Part shown: piece by piece, positions 16,930 to 25,695 of the stretch | How the letters are laid out: the number at the start of each line of letters is the position of its first letter | Numbering within the stretch: position 1 is the first letter of the stretch | From: Fuerstiella sp041398845 | GTDB taxonomy: Bacteria > Planctomycetota > Planctomycetia > Planctomycetales > Planctomycetaceae | Direction of reading: 5' to 3' | Assembly: GCA_041398845.1 (NCBI GenBank) | Contig: JAWKTZ010000010.1 | Span: 186,001 to 250,000, forward strand | DNA length: 64,000 bases | Made by a program: the position numbers and the translations under genes | Notes under the pieces: generated by a model | What the model was told of the DNA's origin: nothing | Databases searched by the model: none | Seen by the model: only the letters and a program-made list of their open reading frames with translations

Positions 16930-18465
16930 CTATTCCTTGAATCGCAATCGCAGCACGCGTAACGGCTGATAGTTCTTCGGACCGTCGGCGGTCAAGGTGA
17001 CCACTTTCTCGCCGTCAATCGTTTCCACTTTGTATTCGAACGGTTGTCCGGTGTACGGGTCCGGCATGGCTGGCACCGGCGACAGTTGCTCAGTTGAATC
17101 GGGAACCGTGCCATTATTGGCTTCGGCGTGCATGCGGAGGGCTTCCACTGTCATCAACCGGTTGTAGGACATCAACGTTCGCGTTTCGGCCGCCCTGGCC
17201 TGAACGATCGCCGGATACAGCACACCACCAATCACGGCCGCCATCGACGAAACGGAATTTTTTCGACTCCACTGCTGAAACCGCTCGTTTTCGTCTTCGA
17301 TCAGTGGCTGTGCCAGCGTCGTCGGCAAGAGATGAGCTTTGCAAAGATCGTCACCCACGCGTCGCAGTTCTCGACCAGCATCCAGAATGACCAGTTGCAG
17401 AGTCGGCAGACGTTCGAGCTTTGCCCTGGGAAAGTCTGACGCTTCCAGTCGCCGTCGCGCTTCATCAGCAAATGTCACGGTGCCAATTGCCAGCGCCAGG
17501 CGAGCATCGTGGCCACTGGACAGCGTGTCCAGGTCTTTCAGGATCGACGCCCAGACCGTTCCCGCCTGAGCATCAGTCCACGTCGCCGTTTCGGCTTCTG
17601 TTAATGCGGGCAACACATTCGAGATGTTGTGCAGTTCCCACATCACGGCATCGCCGGTTCCTGCCAAGGGGCGAGGAATCGTGGCCAGAGCCCAATACAG
17701 ATTGGGACTTCCGGGTGTGGCAATCATGTCGGTGATTCGATCCCGCATGATGCTCTGAATCGCAATGCCCACCAGATTCTGAATCAACGTCTCTCCCTGC
17801 CCGATGAATTCAGCCAGACGCAAGCCGTCAGAAATCGACTCGACCGCGCCCTCGAAGTCCTTTTGCAGAAGCTGGTAGCGAATCTTCATCGCCAGTATTC
17901 GAGCCAATGCCCGCGATTCCTGGACGTCGGGCAACAGGTACATATAAACGTCCGGACCTCGCACGTCGCGGATTCGATGATCCGCCTTGAAGTCTTCCGA
18001 CAGAGCCAGTTGATGCAGTTCCCGGTAGATCGATTCCAGCGATACCACCGCAGCTTCCAATTCGTCAATCGATGGAATCGCGCCATTGCCTTCACCATTC
18101 ATCCATTCGTCGGACTGCCACTTGTTGCGACCTTCCTCAGGCTGTTGAGCGAACATTAACTGAGCTCGTGAAAAGTGCAGCAGTGCCGAACCCGGTTTCA
18201 GCTCCCACTTTGCCGGATAAAGTCGATATTTCAACGCGGGCGATGGTTCGGCTGCGGGCTGAACGTTGATCGTTGTTGGTGCTTTTTCCTGCTCGGCCTC
18301 TTTCTGCTTCGACCGCAGATCATCCAGTGTCATGGTTGACCCAAGCTTCTCGTCCGCCGCCGCCACAACCTGGAACTGAGGGACAGGATCGATTGCTGTT
18401 TGAGCGTTCGCGAACGCTGGGAAGACGAACATGAGGAAGACAAACGGGAGGAAGATGGATCGCAT
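16930..18465 (-). CDS. Secreted hypothetical protein (511 aa)
   Basis: The ATG at 18465 opens a clear signal peptide (FLPFVFLMFVFPAFANA); an upstream GTG at 18525 overlaps the previous stop but would put 20 residues before the signal, so I prefer the ATG. The rest is mainly helical, with ALARILAMKIRYQLL and LRLAEFIGQGETL resembling the helical family often found in planctomycete secreted proteins, and a second hydrophobic stretch near MAAVIGGVLYPAI. No catalytic motif was recognised. It follows directly after the membrane anti-sigma-like gene, and so may be its co-regulated partner. Confidence 0.7.
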   Translation of the reverse strand: MRSIFLPFVFLMFVFPAFANAQTAIDPVPQFQVVAAADEKLGSTMTLDDLRSKQKEAEQEKAPTTINVQPAAEPSPALKYRLYPAKWELKPGSALLHFSRAQLMFAQQPEEGRNKWQSDEWMNGEGNGAIPSIDELEAAVVSLESIYRELHQLALSEDFKADHRIRDVRGPDVYMYLLPDVQESRALARILAMKIRYQLLQKDFEGAVESISDGLRLAEFIGQGETLIQNLVGIAIQSIMRDRITDMIATPGSPNLYWALATIPRPLAGTGDAVMWELHNISNVLPALTEAETATWTDAQAGTVWASILKDLDTLSSGHDARLALAIGTVTFADEARRRLEASDFPRAKLERLPTLQLVILDAGRELRRVGDDLCKAHLLPTTLAQPLIEDENERFQQWSRKNSVSSMAAVIGGVLYPAIVQARAAETRTLMSYNRLMTVEALRMHAEANNGTVPDSTEQLSPVPAMPDPYTGQPFEYKVETIDGEKVVTLTADGPKNYQPLRVLRLRFKE

Positions 18466-18521
18466 GGGAGTGCCAGGTGTTGAAGGATAAAGTCTGAATT
18501 GGGAACATCCGGTGCGTGAGC

Positions 18522-19160
18522 TCACAGCAGTTCACGCAGTCGTTCTTCGGTCGCCGGAAACGTTCTTAAGGGTGTTTCACGTTCTGCTGTTGCAGGCCCG
18601 GAGTTCCATACTTCCGTCCCAGTGTGGCTCACGGCATCAGCAGCCTCAACAAGGCAACTCCAGTGCCGGCGGGCCGCCACGCTGAGCGGACGCGCTGCTG
18701 CGGGAACTGTGTCTTCGAAAGCGGATGCGTTCGCGTCAGCCCATGGTGAAAAGTTTTCTGTCAGGGACTTCCAGTCGATCGCAGGAGCAATCGTCTCGTT
18801 CGTGGCAGCCACTGCATCGACCTGATTGAACGCTTCGTGAGATCCACTCGCCTGATCGTTGTGAACAGTTGCAGATTCACTGTCGTGTGAATCCCGGGCG
18901 ACGATCCGTTGCCCTTGTTCTGAGTCGTGCGATGACTGCGTCCATGCAGCCACTCCGACGGACACCAACAAGCCACACAGCAGCCCACCCGAAAATGCCG
19001 GTATCCACCGTCCGCGCGGAGCCTTCCGCAACCTTGCCAACCCCGTTTGTTCGCAGGCTTGCCAACCCGCTCGGTAGAACGTTTCCGGCAACCGCTCATC
19101 AAGAGATGTCGGCTTCAGTTGCCGCAACTGATCTTCAAAATCTGTCATTGAGTCCGTCAT
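18522..19160 (-). CDS. Single-pass membrane protein, probable anti-sigma partner
   Basis: The N-terminal 50 residues are soluble and charged, followed by one membrane helix (FSGGLLCGLLVSVGVAAW, about 55-72) and a roughly 140-residue extracytoplasmic part. This topology and its position 52 bases after an ECF sigma gene on the same strand are what an anti-sigma factor would show. No zinc-binding HxxxCxxC motif of ZAS-type anti-sigma factors is visible, so the role is inferred from context. Two possible ATG starts lie 12 bases apart (19160 and 19148). Confidence 0.65.
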   Translation of the reverse strand: MTDSMTDFEDQLRQLKPTSLDERLPETFYRAGWQACEQTGLARLRKAPRGRWIPAFSGGLLCGLLVSVGVAAWTQSSHDSEQGQRIVARDSHDSESATVHNDQASGSHEAFNQVDAVAATNETIAPAIDWKSLTENFSPWADANASAFEDTVPAAARPLSVAARRHWSCLVEAADAVSHTGTEVWNSGPATAERETPLRTFPATEERLRELL

Positions 19161-19212
19161 TGGGTCACTTTGTTGCCTGATGTCGTCATGCGAATTTTGC
19201 AGGACTCGTCCA

Positions 19213-19737
19213 CTACGGAGTCGCGTGCCGTTCGGTTGAAACCGCTGGTTGCATCAGAGTCCGTAGTTGTGCAAGACCGGCGTCGTATTTTCGATGAGCT
19301 GTCGCGGGAGAAAGGTCGAATGCGGTTGCGATCTGGCGGAATGTCATGTCGTTCCACAAATGGGCGACGACGATGTCGCGTGTGATATCGTCCAGTTGGC
19401 GCAGCGCCTGCTGGAGTTCGTCGGCCGATGGACGATCGATGCTGGCGGCGTCGATCGGTTCCAGCCACAGCGGCTGTCCGACCGCCACCGCGTGTTCTCG
19501 TTTTACTCGGCGCTGTTGTGACCGCACAGCGTCGATGGCGGCGTTGCGCACCGCAGTGAACAACCATGCCGTCGGATCGTTCGGCGGGGGTTCCTGCGTC
19601 GCCAGTCGAATGAACACTTCCTGCACGCAGTCTTCCGCCGCGCCGTTGGCAATCGCCCCGCAGTGTCCGCGAGCTATCAACAGCAACGCTGCCGAATGCC
19701 GCTTCCACAGCGTTGTTAATTCGTCGGAAGTCAGCAC
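19213..19737 (-). CDS. ECF-type RNA polymerase sigma factor
   Basis: A 174-residue sigma-70 family protein of the extracytoplasmic-function type. Region 2 is visible as AEDCVQEVFIRLAT and PTAWLFTAVRNAAIDAVRSQ; region 4 as LDDITRDIVVAHLWNDMTFR followed by QIATAFDLSPATAHRKYDAG (helix-turn-helix binding the -35 element). The linker is short, with no extra C-terminal domain. The start is GTG at 19737. The following genes (membrane protein, secreted protein) form its likely operon, and ECF genes usually control their own operon, although no -35/-10 pair of the family could be identified with confidence. Confidence 0.92.
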   Translation of the reverse strand: MLTSDELTTLWKRHSAALLLIARGHCGAIANGAAEDCVQEVFIRLATQEPPPNDPTAWLFTAVRNAAIDAVRSQQRRVKREHAVAVGQPLWLEPIDAASIDRPSADELQQALRQLDDITRDIVVAHLWNDMTFRQIATAFDLSPATAHRKYDAGLAQLRTLMQPAVSTERHATP

Positions 19738-19940
19738 TCGTCATCCCGCGTTCAGCCATCGGTTCAGTCCTCTGTCAGAGAGACGTCACCCATCGCGATT
19801 TGTCTCACGGAATTCGAAAACGTGAGCGACTTCCTCGGCCGGGATTGACCTGTTGGACGACAGGCGGCAGCATTTTCCGAGCCCACAGACGTCTGCAGAT
19901 CACCTAAGAAACGCGAACCGCTTCTCTCGGAGAGATCGCG

Positions 19941-22259
19941 CTACGGTTGTTCCGGCTTGCCTTCGATCTCGTCGATGGCTTTTTGAATCATGCCCTTGTA
20001 GCGGTCGCTTTCCGTTTCGGCGTGAAGCTTTCGCAGCAGCGGCAGAGCTTCACCGGCGGCGGGGCCGATTTTGCCGATCAAAAACATCGCATAGTATTGA
20101 GTGCGGCGATCACTGGATTCCAGACCGGCCAGAAGAACGGGCAGGGCTTCCGGGCCGGCGGTGTCGATGTCTTTGATGGCTCCGCGAGCGAAATCGGTAT
20201 CTTCTTCGCTGCTGAGCATTGGAAACAACACCGGGACAGCCGCCTTCGCATCCGCTCCCATCGCTCCCAGTGCCTCGGCCGCCGGACGTCGCACCGTCCA
20301 GTCATGATCCTTCAAAGCCTCAATAAACACAGGCACAGACTTCGAGCGATCTGTCTGAACGGCGGCGTAGCATCCGACCGCAGCAACTCGAATATCACTA
20401 CGTTCGTGCTGCAGCAGTTTCGCCACCGCATCCGCGCTGCTCGCCGCTGCGTCACCCATTTCCGTCAAAGACGTCACTGCGGCCAGAACCACATCGGTGT
20501 CTGAATCCGTTAGCAACTCGCCGAGTTTCATGGCAACTTCGGGAGTTGCTACTCCCAGACCACCGATGGCTGTCGCAGCAGCTCGGCGAACGTATGACTG
20601 CTGATCGGAAAGCAGGATCAGCAATGCGTCCAGAGATGACACTGCGGTTTCTCCGAAGCGTCCGACCGTCCCGGCAGCGCTGGCTCTGACGAAATCGGAT
20701 TCGTCATGAAGTGCGGCGATGATTTCGGTGAGTACCGCCTTTGCACCTTCACCACGATCGGCCAGTCCAACGATTGCGTTGCCGCGCACATCGGCAGAGA
20801 CATCCTTCAGGGCCGCCGTCAGGACGGGCATTGCGACGTCGTCTGCAATGCCGGGCGATGTTGCGATGCTCAACACGCTGGCCGCGCGCACAGACGTGTC
20901 CGGATCTGAGGAGACCTTGACCAGAGCCTTGACGGATTCTTCCGGCAGTGCTTTGCAGTGGCGAAACGCGGTGGCCACCGCCGAACGAAGTGCTGCGTCA
21001 TCCGCCTGCAGGCACACTGTGAGTGGCTTCACCGATGCTTCGGGCACGGGTTTCATGGCTCCCAATGCCGCCGCCGCGCTGACGCGGACGTTTGGGGTTT
21101 CGTGAGACAGAGCGGCCGTCAATTCGTCGGCCGCCGCCGGACCGATCGCGGCCAGCGTTGTTGAGAGAACCTCTGTCGACTGCTCGGCATCCGCCGACGC
21201 GGCAAGCAGTGGAGTCACCGCTGTTGCTCCAATACGACTGATTGCCCGAGACACATTGTCGCGACCGTCGACTTTCTTCAACGCCGTGATCAGTTTGGGA
21301 ATCGCACTTTCCGCGACCTGCCCCATGTTGCTCAACGCAAACGCTGCGGCAGATCGTTGCCGTGCGTCCTCAGACTCCAGCAGATCAGCCAGCATCGGGA
21401 CAGCTTGAGTGGAATCCGGCCCCAGCTTCCTGAGTGCGACCACTGCCGAATTCTGTACGGCTGGTTCGCTGTCCGAAAACGCGCCAATGATGATCGGCAG
21501 AAGAACTTTGCGATCCATTGCCGATGCTGCCAGCGCGACGATCGCCGCACCGCGTACATCCGCGACTTCGTCGTTTGTCAATTCCATCAATGCAGTCCGC
21601 GATTCGGCAGTCATCTTTGGAATGTCGGAAAACCCTGTGGCGGCGGCTGCGCGAACCGGTGCGTACCGGCTTGCCAGAGCAATGCGAAGCTGTGATTCCG
21701 CCGGAATTCCAAGCCGAGCCAAAGATCGGGCGGCTTCGATACAGACGTCCTCGTCATCGTCTGCCAGTAACTGCTCCAGTTCAGGCAATACGCTGGACGG
21801 ATCGGCCGTCATCCAGCCCATGGCCACCGCAATGCCTCGCCGCCGTCGCGGTTCTGCGTCCTTTAGCGCCTTGTGCAACGCGGCCACTGCAGACGGACCA
21901 ATGCGGCCAATCGCCCATGCAGAGCGATACCGCTGCTGGTCGTCACGATTGTCGACAAATTCAATGAGGGCCGGGACGGCATCAACGGCAGGAGCACCAA
22001 TCCTTGCGATCGTCATCGCCGACTGCATCCAAACCTGTTCGTCTCGATCGGACAGACCTTTGATCAGCGCCGGAAGAGCTGGCAGTGATTCTTTTCCCAA
22101 AGCTGCCAGAGCATATGCGGCATCGCGGCGTTCGGCCAGTTCACCGCTTTTGAGTGCAGTGGCGAGCGATTCCACGGAAGGCTGATCCTGACCGTTCGCG
22201 GAAAGCGACAGCGCAACAATCACCGAGAACCCGACAATGGATCGAAGCAGACCTCTCAC
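19941..22259 (-). CDS. Secreted HEAT-repeat protein (772 aa)
   Basis: After a signal peptide (LLRSIVGFSVIVALSLSANG) almost the whole protein is HEAT/PBS-lyase-type repeats of about 35 residues, recognisable by recurring patterns such as ALAALGKESLPALPALIKGL, AIGRIGPSAVAALHKALKD and AIGGLGVATPEVAMKLGELL. These superhelical scaffolds bind proteins; no enzymatic motif is present. The GTG start at 22259 has AAAGGGG upstream, and a longer frame to 22367 would run into the DUF1552 gene. It lies 14 bases after that gene, so it is probably the last gene of a DUF1592-DUF1552-HEAT operon. Confidence 0.85.
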   Translation of the reverse strand: MRGLLRSIVGFSVIVALSLSANGQDQPSVESLATALKSGELAERRDAAYALAALGKESLPALPALIKGLSDRDEQVWMQSAMTIARIGAPAVDAVPALIEFVDNRDDQQRYRSAWAIGRIGPSAVAALHKALKDAEPRRRRGIAVAMGWMTADPSSVLPELEQLLADDDEDVCIEAARSLARLGIPAESQLRIALASRYAPVRAAAATGFSDIPKMTAESRTALMELTNDEVADVRGAAIVALAASAMDRKVLLPIIIGAFSDSEPAVQNSAVVALRKLGPDSTQAVPMLADLLESEDARQRSAAAFALSNMGQVAESAIPKLITALKKVDGRDNVSRAISRIGATAVTPLLAASADAEQSTEVLSTTLAAIGPAAADELTAALSHETPNVRVSAAAALGAMKPVPEASVKPLTVCLQADDAALRSAVATAFRHCKALPEESVKALVKVSSDPDTSVRAASVLSIATSPGIADDVAMPVLTAALKDVSADVRGNAIVGLADRGEGAKAVLTEIIAALHDESDFVRASAAGTVGRFGETAVSSLDALLILLSDQQSYVRRAAATAIGGLGVATPEVAMKLGELLTDSDTDVVLAAVTSLTEMGDAAASSADAVAKLLQHERSDIRVAAVGCYAAVQTDRSKSVPVFIEALKDHDWTVRRPAAEALGAMGADAKAAVPVLFPMLSSEEDTDFARGAIKDIDTAGPEALPVLLAGLESSDRRTQYYAMFLIGKIGPAAGEALPLLRKLHAETESDRYKGMIQKAIDEIEGKPEQP

Positions 22260-22273
22260 GACACCGGCCCCTT

Positions 22274-23626
22274 TCAGATCTGCAGGCCGGACAGTTGTCC
22301 CGTGCTGTCGCCGACAAAGTCGACAGGCGTGCCGAACCGATCGAGCATTGCCGTGAACAGATTGCACATCGGCGTTTCTGTGGGAACTCGCAGGTGTCGT
22401 CCCGTATCGACAGAACCACCGCCGCGTCCGGCCAGCAGGACCGGCAGATTTTCGTTGTTATGTCGATCTCCGTCGCTGAGTCCGCTGCCGTAAACGATCA
22501 TTGAATTATCAAGCAGGTTGCCGTGACCATCCGGCGTCGCCTTCATTTTTTGCAGCAGGTAACTGAGTTGAGCGACATGAAACTGGTTGATCTTGCGGAT
22601 CTTCGCGTGCTTTTCCGCGTCACCGCGATGATGAGACAGAGCGTGGTGACCGTCCGGCACATCAATTTGACGATAGCTGCGGTTGCTGCCCGCGTCGGCA
22701 AACATGCAGGTGGAAATTCGAGTACTGTCCGTCTGAAACGCCAGCACCATCATGTCGCACATCAGTCTCAGATGCTGACCGTAGTCGCCAGGAATTCCTT
22801 CCGGCACGGGATAGTCGAGATCGGCCGAAAACTGAGGTTCGTCTTCCGTGATTTCAATGCGGCGTTCTACTTCTCGAACACCGGTCAGGTATTCGTCAAG
22901 TTTGCGCTGGTCTTCGCGCCCAAGCTTTGCCTGAAGTTTCTGAGCGTCTTCGGAGATGAAGTCCAGAATGCTCTTCTTCAGAGCTTCGCGGCGAAGCTTG
23001 TTTTTGTCCATTTCCTGCGTCCTGCCGTTGGCAAACAGACGTTCGAAAACGTGACGCGGGTTGGTTTCCTTTCCCAGAGGCGTTGCCTCGGACGACCACG
23101 AAATGCTGGACGAATAAGCACAGCTATAACCGGAATCGCAATTGCCCGCGCTGCGGCCGGGTTCGCAACCGAGTTCCAGCGAGGCGAAACGAGTCAGCTT
23201 GCCGGCCGCCTGAGCGGCCACCTGATCGACAGACGTGCCGGAACGAATGTTGGCTCCATCGGTCTTCCGTGGCTGAGCACCCGTCAGAAAGACAGACGCA
23301 CTGCGAGCATGATCGCCCGGACCGTCACCGTTGGCTCGCCCCTTGTCGTGAGTCAGCCCGCTGATGACCAACAGGTCGTCCTGAACCGGAGCCAGTGGAT
23401 TCAGAATAAATGGCAACTCAAACCCATAGCCTTCCGTTGTCGGCGTCCAGTCCGGCAGGTGAACACCATTCGGCACGAAGATAAAACCCATTCGCTGCGG
23501 AGGCGTTGGAGCGACCGTTCCGGCGGCCACTGTTGCGGGAATCAGTGACTCAAACCACGGCAGACCGAGTGAAACGCCAAGTCCGCGCAGTGCCGTGCGT
23601 CGTGACAGAGAAAGCGGGAAATTCAT
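22274..23626 (-). CDS. DUF1552 secreted protein (Tat-type signal)
   Basis: The N-terminus LSRRTALRGLGVSLGLPWFE is a twin-arginine-like signal. The body matches DUF1552: FIFVPNGVHLPDWTP, DLLVISGLTHDKG, DHARSASVFLTGAQP and LSYLLQKMKATPDG, then SMIVYGSGLSDGDRHNNENL. The family is abundant in planctomycetes and nearly always follows a DUF1592-type gene, as here. Its biochemical function is unknown; it belongs to the same broad group as DUF1501 (alkaline-phosphatase/sulfatase-like fold suggested for such proteins). GAGGACTC before the ATG supports the start. Confidence 0.9.
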   Translation of the reverse strand: MNFPLSLSRRTALRGLGVSLGLPWFESLIPATVAAGTVAPTPPQRMGFIFVPNGVHLPDWTPTTEGYGFELPFILNPLAPVQDDLLVISGLTHDKGRANGDGPGDHARSASVFLTGAQPRKTDGANIRSGTSVDQVAAQAAGKLTRFASLELGCEPGRSAGNCDSGYSCAYSSSISWSSEATPLGKETNPRHVFERLFANGRTQEMDKNKLRREALKKSILDFISEDAQKLQAKLGREDQRKLDEYLTGVREVERRIEITEDEPQFSADLDYPVPEGIPGDYGQHLRLMCDMMVLAFQTDSTRISTCMFADAGSNRSYRQIDVPDGHHALSHHRGDAEKHAKIRKINQFHVAQLSYLLQKMKATPDGHGNLLDNSMIVYGSGLSDGDRHNNENLPVLLAGRGGGSVDTGRHLRVPTETPMCNLFTAMLDRFGTPVDFVGDSTGQLSGLQI

Positions 23627-23669
23627 GGTTGAGTCCTCAGAGGATGAGGTTTGGAGGGAGATTCAGATG

Positions 23670-25553
23670 TTACTTCGCTTCCCGCATCGTAAACGCAGGA
23701 CTTGTCACAATCGCGGTCACAATGCTGCTGAAGCGATAATCATTTTCTTCAAGAGCATCAACCACATCGTTGACCACGCAACGGTCGTAAGATACCAGTC
23801 CGCGGCCCAAAGCGTAAACCAACATCTTACCGGACAGGCACCGCAGAAACTCCGTTTTATTTTCTTCGGCCAGAATCTGCATCAATTCCGAGGCTCCGTC
23901 AAACTTCCTGCCCCCCGGGAGTTCACCGGCAGCATTCACCTCAAAGCGACCGTCACGGTCCCGCCAGGCGCCAATGGCGTCAAAGTTTTCCATACCAAAT
24001 CCCAGAGCATCCATCTTCAGATGGCAGGTTGAGCACGCCGGATTCGACCGATGCTGCTCCATTTGTTCACGCAGCGAACCGAGGGTTTCCCCACCCTCTT
24101 CCAGTTCCGGAACATTCGGAGGCGGGGGAGGCGGAGGTTCGGCCAGAATGTTCTCCAGAATCCACTTGCCGCGTTTCACGGGCGACGTTCGAGTCGGATT
24201 GGACGTCAGCAGCAGAATGCTGGAATGAGTCAACACGCCTCGACGCCCATTGGCCATCAGAACCTTTTGAAACTGTTCACCGGTGACATTGGTCATGCCA
24301 TAGTGGGCCGCCAGTCGTTCATTGACGAAGGTGTAATCGGCGGTGAGGAACTCCAGCACGCTGCGATCTTCCCGAATCATGTTTTCAAAAAACGTTTCCG
24401 TCTCACGACGCATTGCCAACTGCAGATCCGCATCAAACGTGGGAAATTGATCCGGGTCCGGCTGAAGTTTTGTCACGTCTCGCAACTGCAGCCATTGTCC
24501 GGCAAAGTTTTTCACGAGCGCTTGCGCCTTTGGATCTGCCAGCATGCGTTGTGCCTGAGCCTGCAACACCGTGGGCTTGATGAGTTCGCCGCTGGCTGCG
24601 AGATTGAAGAGCTCCTCATCGGGCATGGAGCTCCAGAGAAAGTAGGACAGCCGTGACGCGAGTTCAAAGCCGTTCAGCGAGCGAATGCCATCCTGATCAT
24701 CGTCGGCCGGATCCGCTTCGACTCGAAACAGAAAGTGCGGATTCGACAGCACGGCTGCAATAGCGGTTTCGTAGATTTCGTCGGGTTCGCTGCCCTGATC
24801 CCATGCGAACTTCATCACAGCAAACAAACGATCCTCTTCCGCCAGCGTGATCGGGCGTCGAAAGGCTCGCGTTGCGAATTCGTTGATGTTTCGCCGGGCG
24901 ACATCCACGATCTGTTCGGGCGAATTCGCTTCATGCTTCAATATTCGCTTTCTGGCAGCTTCATCGGCCATGACGTTTTGTGCCACCGTTTGTGCTGCAG
25001 CGAGATACTTTTCCAGGAGGACCGGTGGAATCGTCAGCACGTCGCCGATGTTGTCGAAGCCTTCGCCGACGTCGTCGGAAGGAAAATCATCTGCGACGTT
25101 CAGATTCAGACCCACCAGATCGCGAATCGTGTTGTTGTATTCCGCCTTGTTCAGCCGTCGCAATGTAACTCGGCCGGGATGTTGTTCGGAGGTGCAGTCA
25201 AACGATTCCAACTGAACTGTCAGGTACTGCAGAATCGTGGTCAGTTCATCGGCGGTCGGCTGAGTCTCTTCGACTGGCGGCATCTGCCGATCACGAATCA
25301 GCCTTCGCGCCTTCTCCCACAATTCATAGTCGGTCTGGATGAGTGCCGAGTCCTGATACCTTTCGAAGTTGATACCGGCTTCGGCCTCATCGCCGCTGTG
25401 GCAACGGGTGCAGTGAGTGGCAAGAAACGGTTTGACGTTTCTGACAAATTGCTCCTGCGCCGTTGATGACGACTCGTCAGCGAACAGAACCGGCGACGTG
25501 ACGGACACAATGGCCGACAGCGTCACGATGGATTTCAGAAAGAGACATTTCAT
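23670..25553 (-). CDS. DUF1592/DUF1588/DUF1587/DUF1585 cytochrome-like protein
   Basis: The ATG at 25553 starts a signal peptide (LFLKSIVTLSAIVSVTSPVLFA). Near residue 48 is FLATHCTRCHSGDEA, a CxxCH haem-binding motif (planctomycete cytochrome C type). Later segments show the characteristic series: LRRLNKAEYNNTIRDLVGL (DUF1587), RAFRRPITLAEEDRLF (DUF1595), LASRLSYFLWSSMPDEEL (DUF1592), GVLTHSSILLLTSNPTRTSP with a poly-Pro EPPPPPPPNVPELEEG (DUF1588), and CSTCHLKMDALGFGMENFDA plus the C-terminal FRCLSGKMLVYALGRGL type (DUF1585). The second CxxCH is in the DUF1588 part. Probably an extracytoplasmic redox protein acting with the DUF1552 product; the substrate is unknown. Confidence 0.92.
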   Translation of the reverse strand: MKCLFLKSIVTLSAIVSVTSPVLFADESSSTAQEQFVRNVKPFLATHCTRCHSGDEAEAGINFERYQDSALIQTDYELWEKARRLIRDRQMPPVEETQPTADELTTILQYLTVQLESFDCTSEQHPGRVTLRRLNKAEYNNTIRDLVGLNLNVADDFPSDDVGEGFDNIGDVLTIPPVLLEKYLAAAQTVAQNVMADEAARKRILKHEANSPEQIVDVARRNINEFATRAFRRPITLAEEDRLFAVMKFAWDQGSEPDEIYETAIAAVLSNPHFLFRVEADPADDDQDGIRSLNGFELASRLSYFLWSSMPDEELFNLAASGELIKPTVLQAQAQRMLADPKAQALVKNFAGQWLQLRDVTKLQPDPDQFPTFDADLQLAMRRETETFFENMIREDRSVLEFLTADYTFVNERLAAHYGMTNVTGEQFQKVLMANGRRGVLTHSSILLLTSNPTRTSPVKRGKWILENILAEPPPPPPPNVPELEEGGETLGSLREQMEQHRSNPACSTCHLKMDALGFGMENFDAIGAWRDRDGRFEVNAAGELPGGRKFDGASELMQILAEENKTEFLRCLSGKMLVYALGRGLVSYDRCVVNDVVDALEENDYRFSSIVTAIVTSPAFTMREAK

Positions 25554-25695
25554 AGCGGTCCAGTATAAGCGGACGGTGGGCAAACAAAAAACGTTTGTTC
25601 CACGACCTCCGCTGGTCGGCTTTTCGCCGGTCGCCTACACTACGGACGGAACGTCTGTATTTCCCGCTTTCTGTTCACTTTCTTTGAGATGTTTT

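Noticed and set aside
22523..23548. Plus-strand frame of 341 codons opposite the DUF1552 gene
   Set aside because: Antisense to a well-supported family; product has no recognised motif and no ribosome site.
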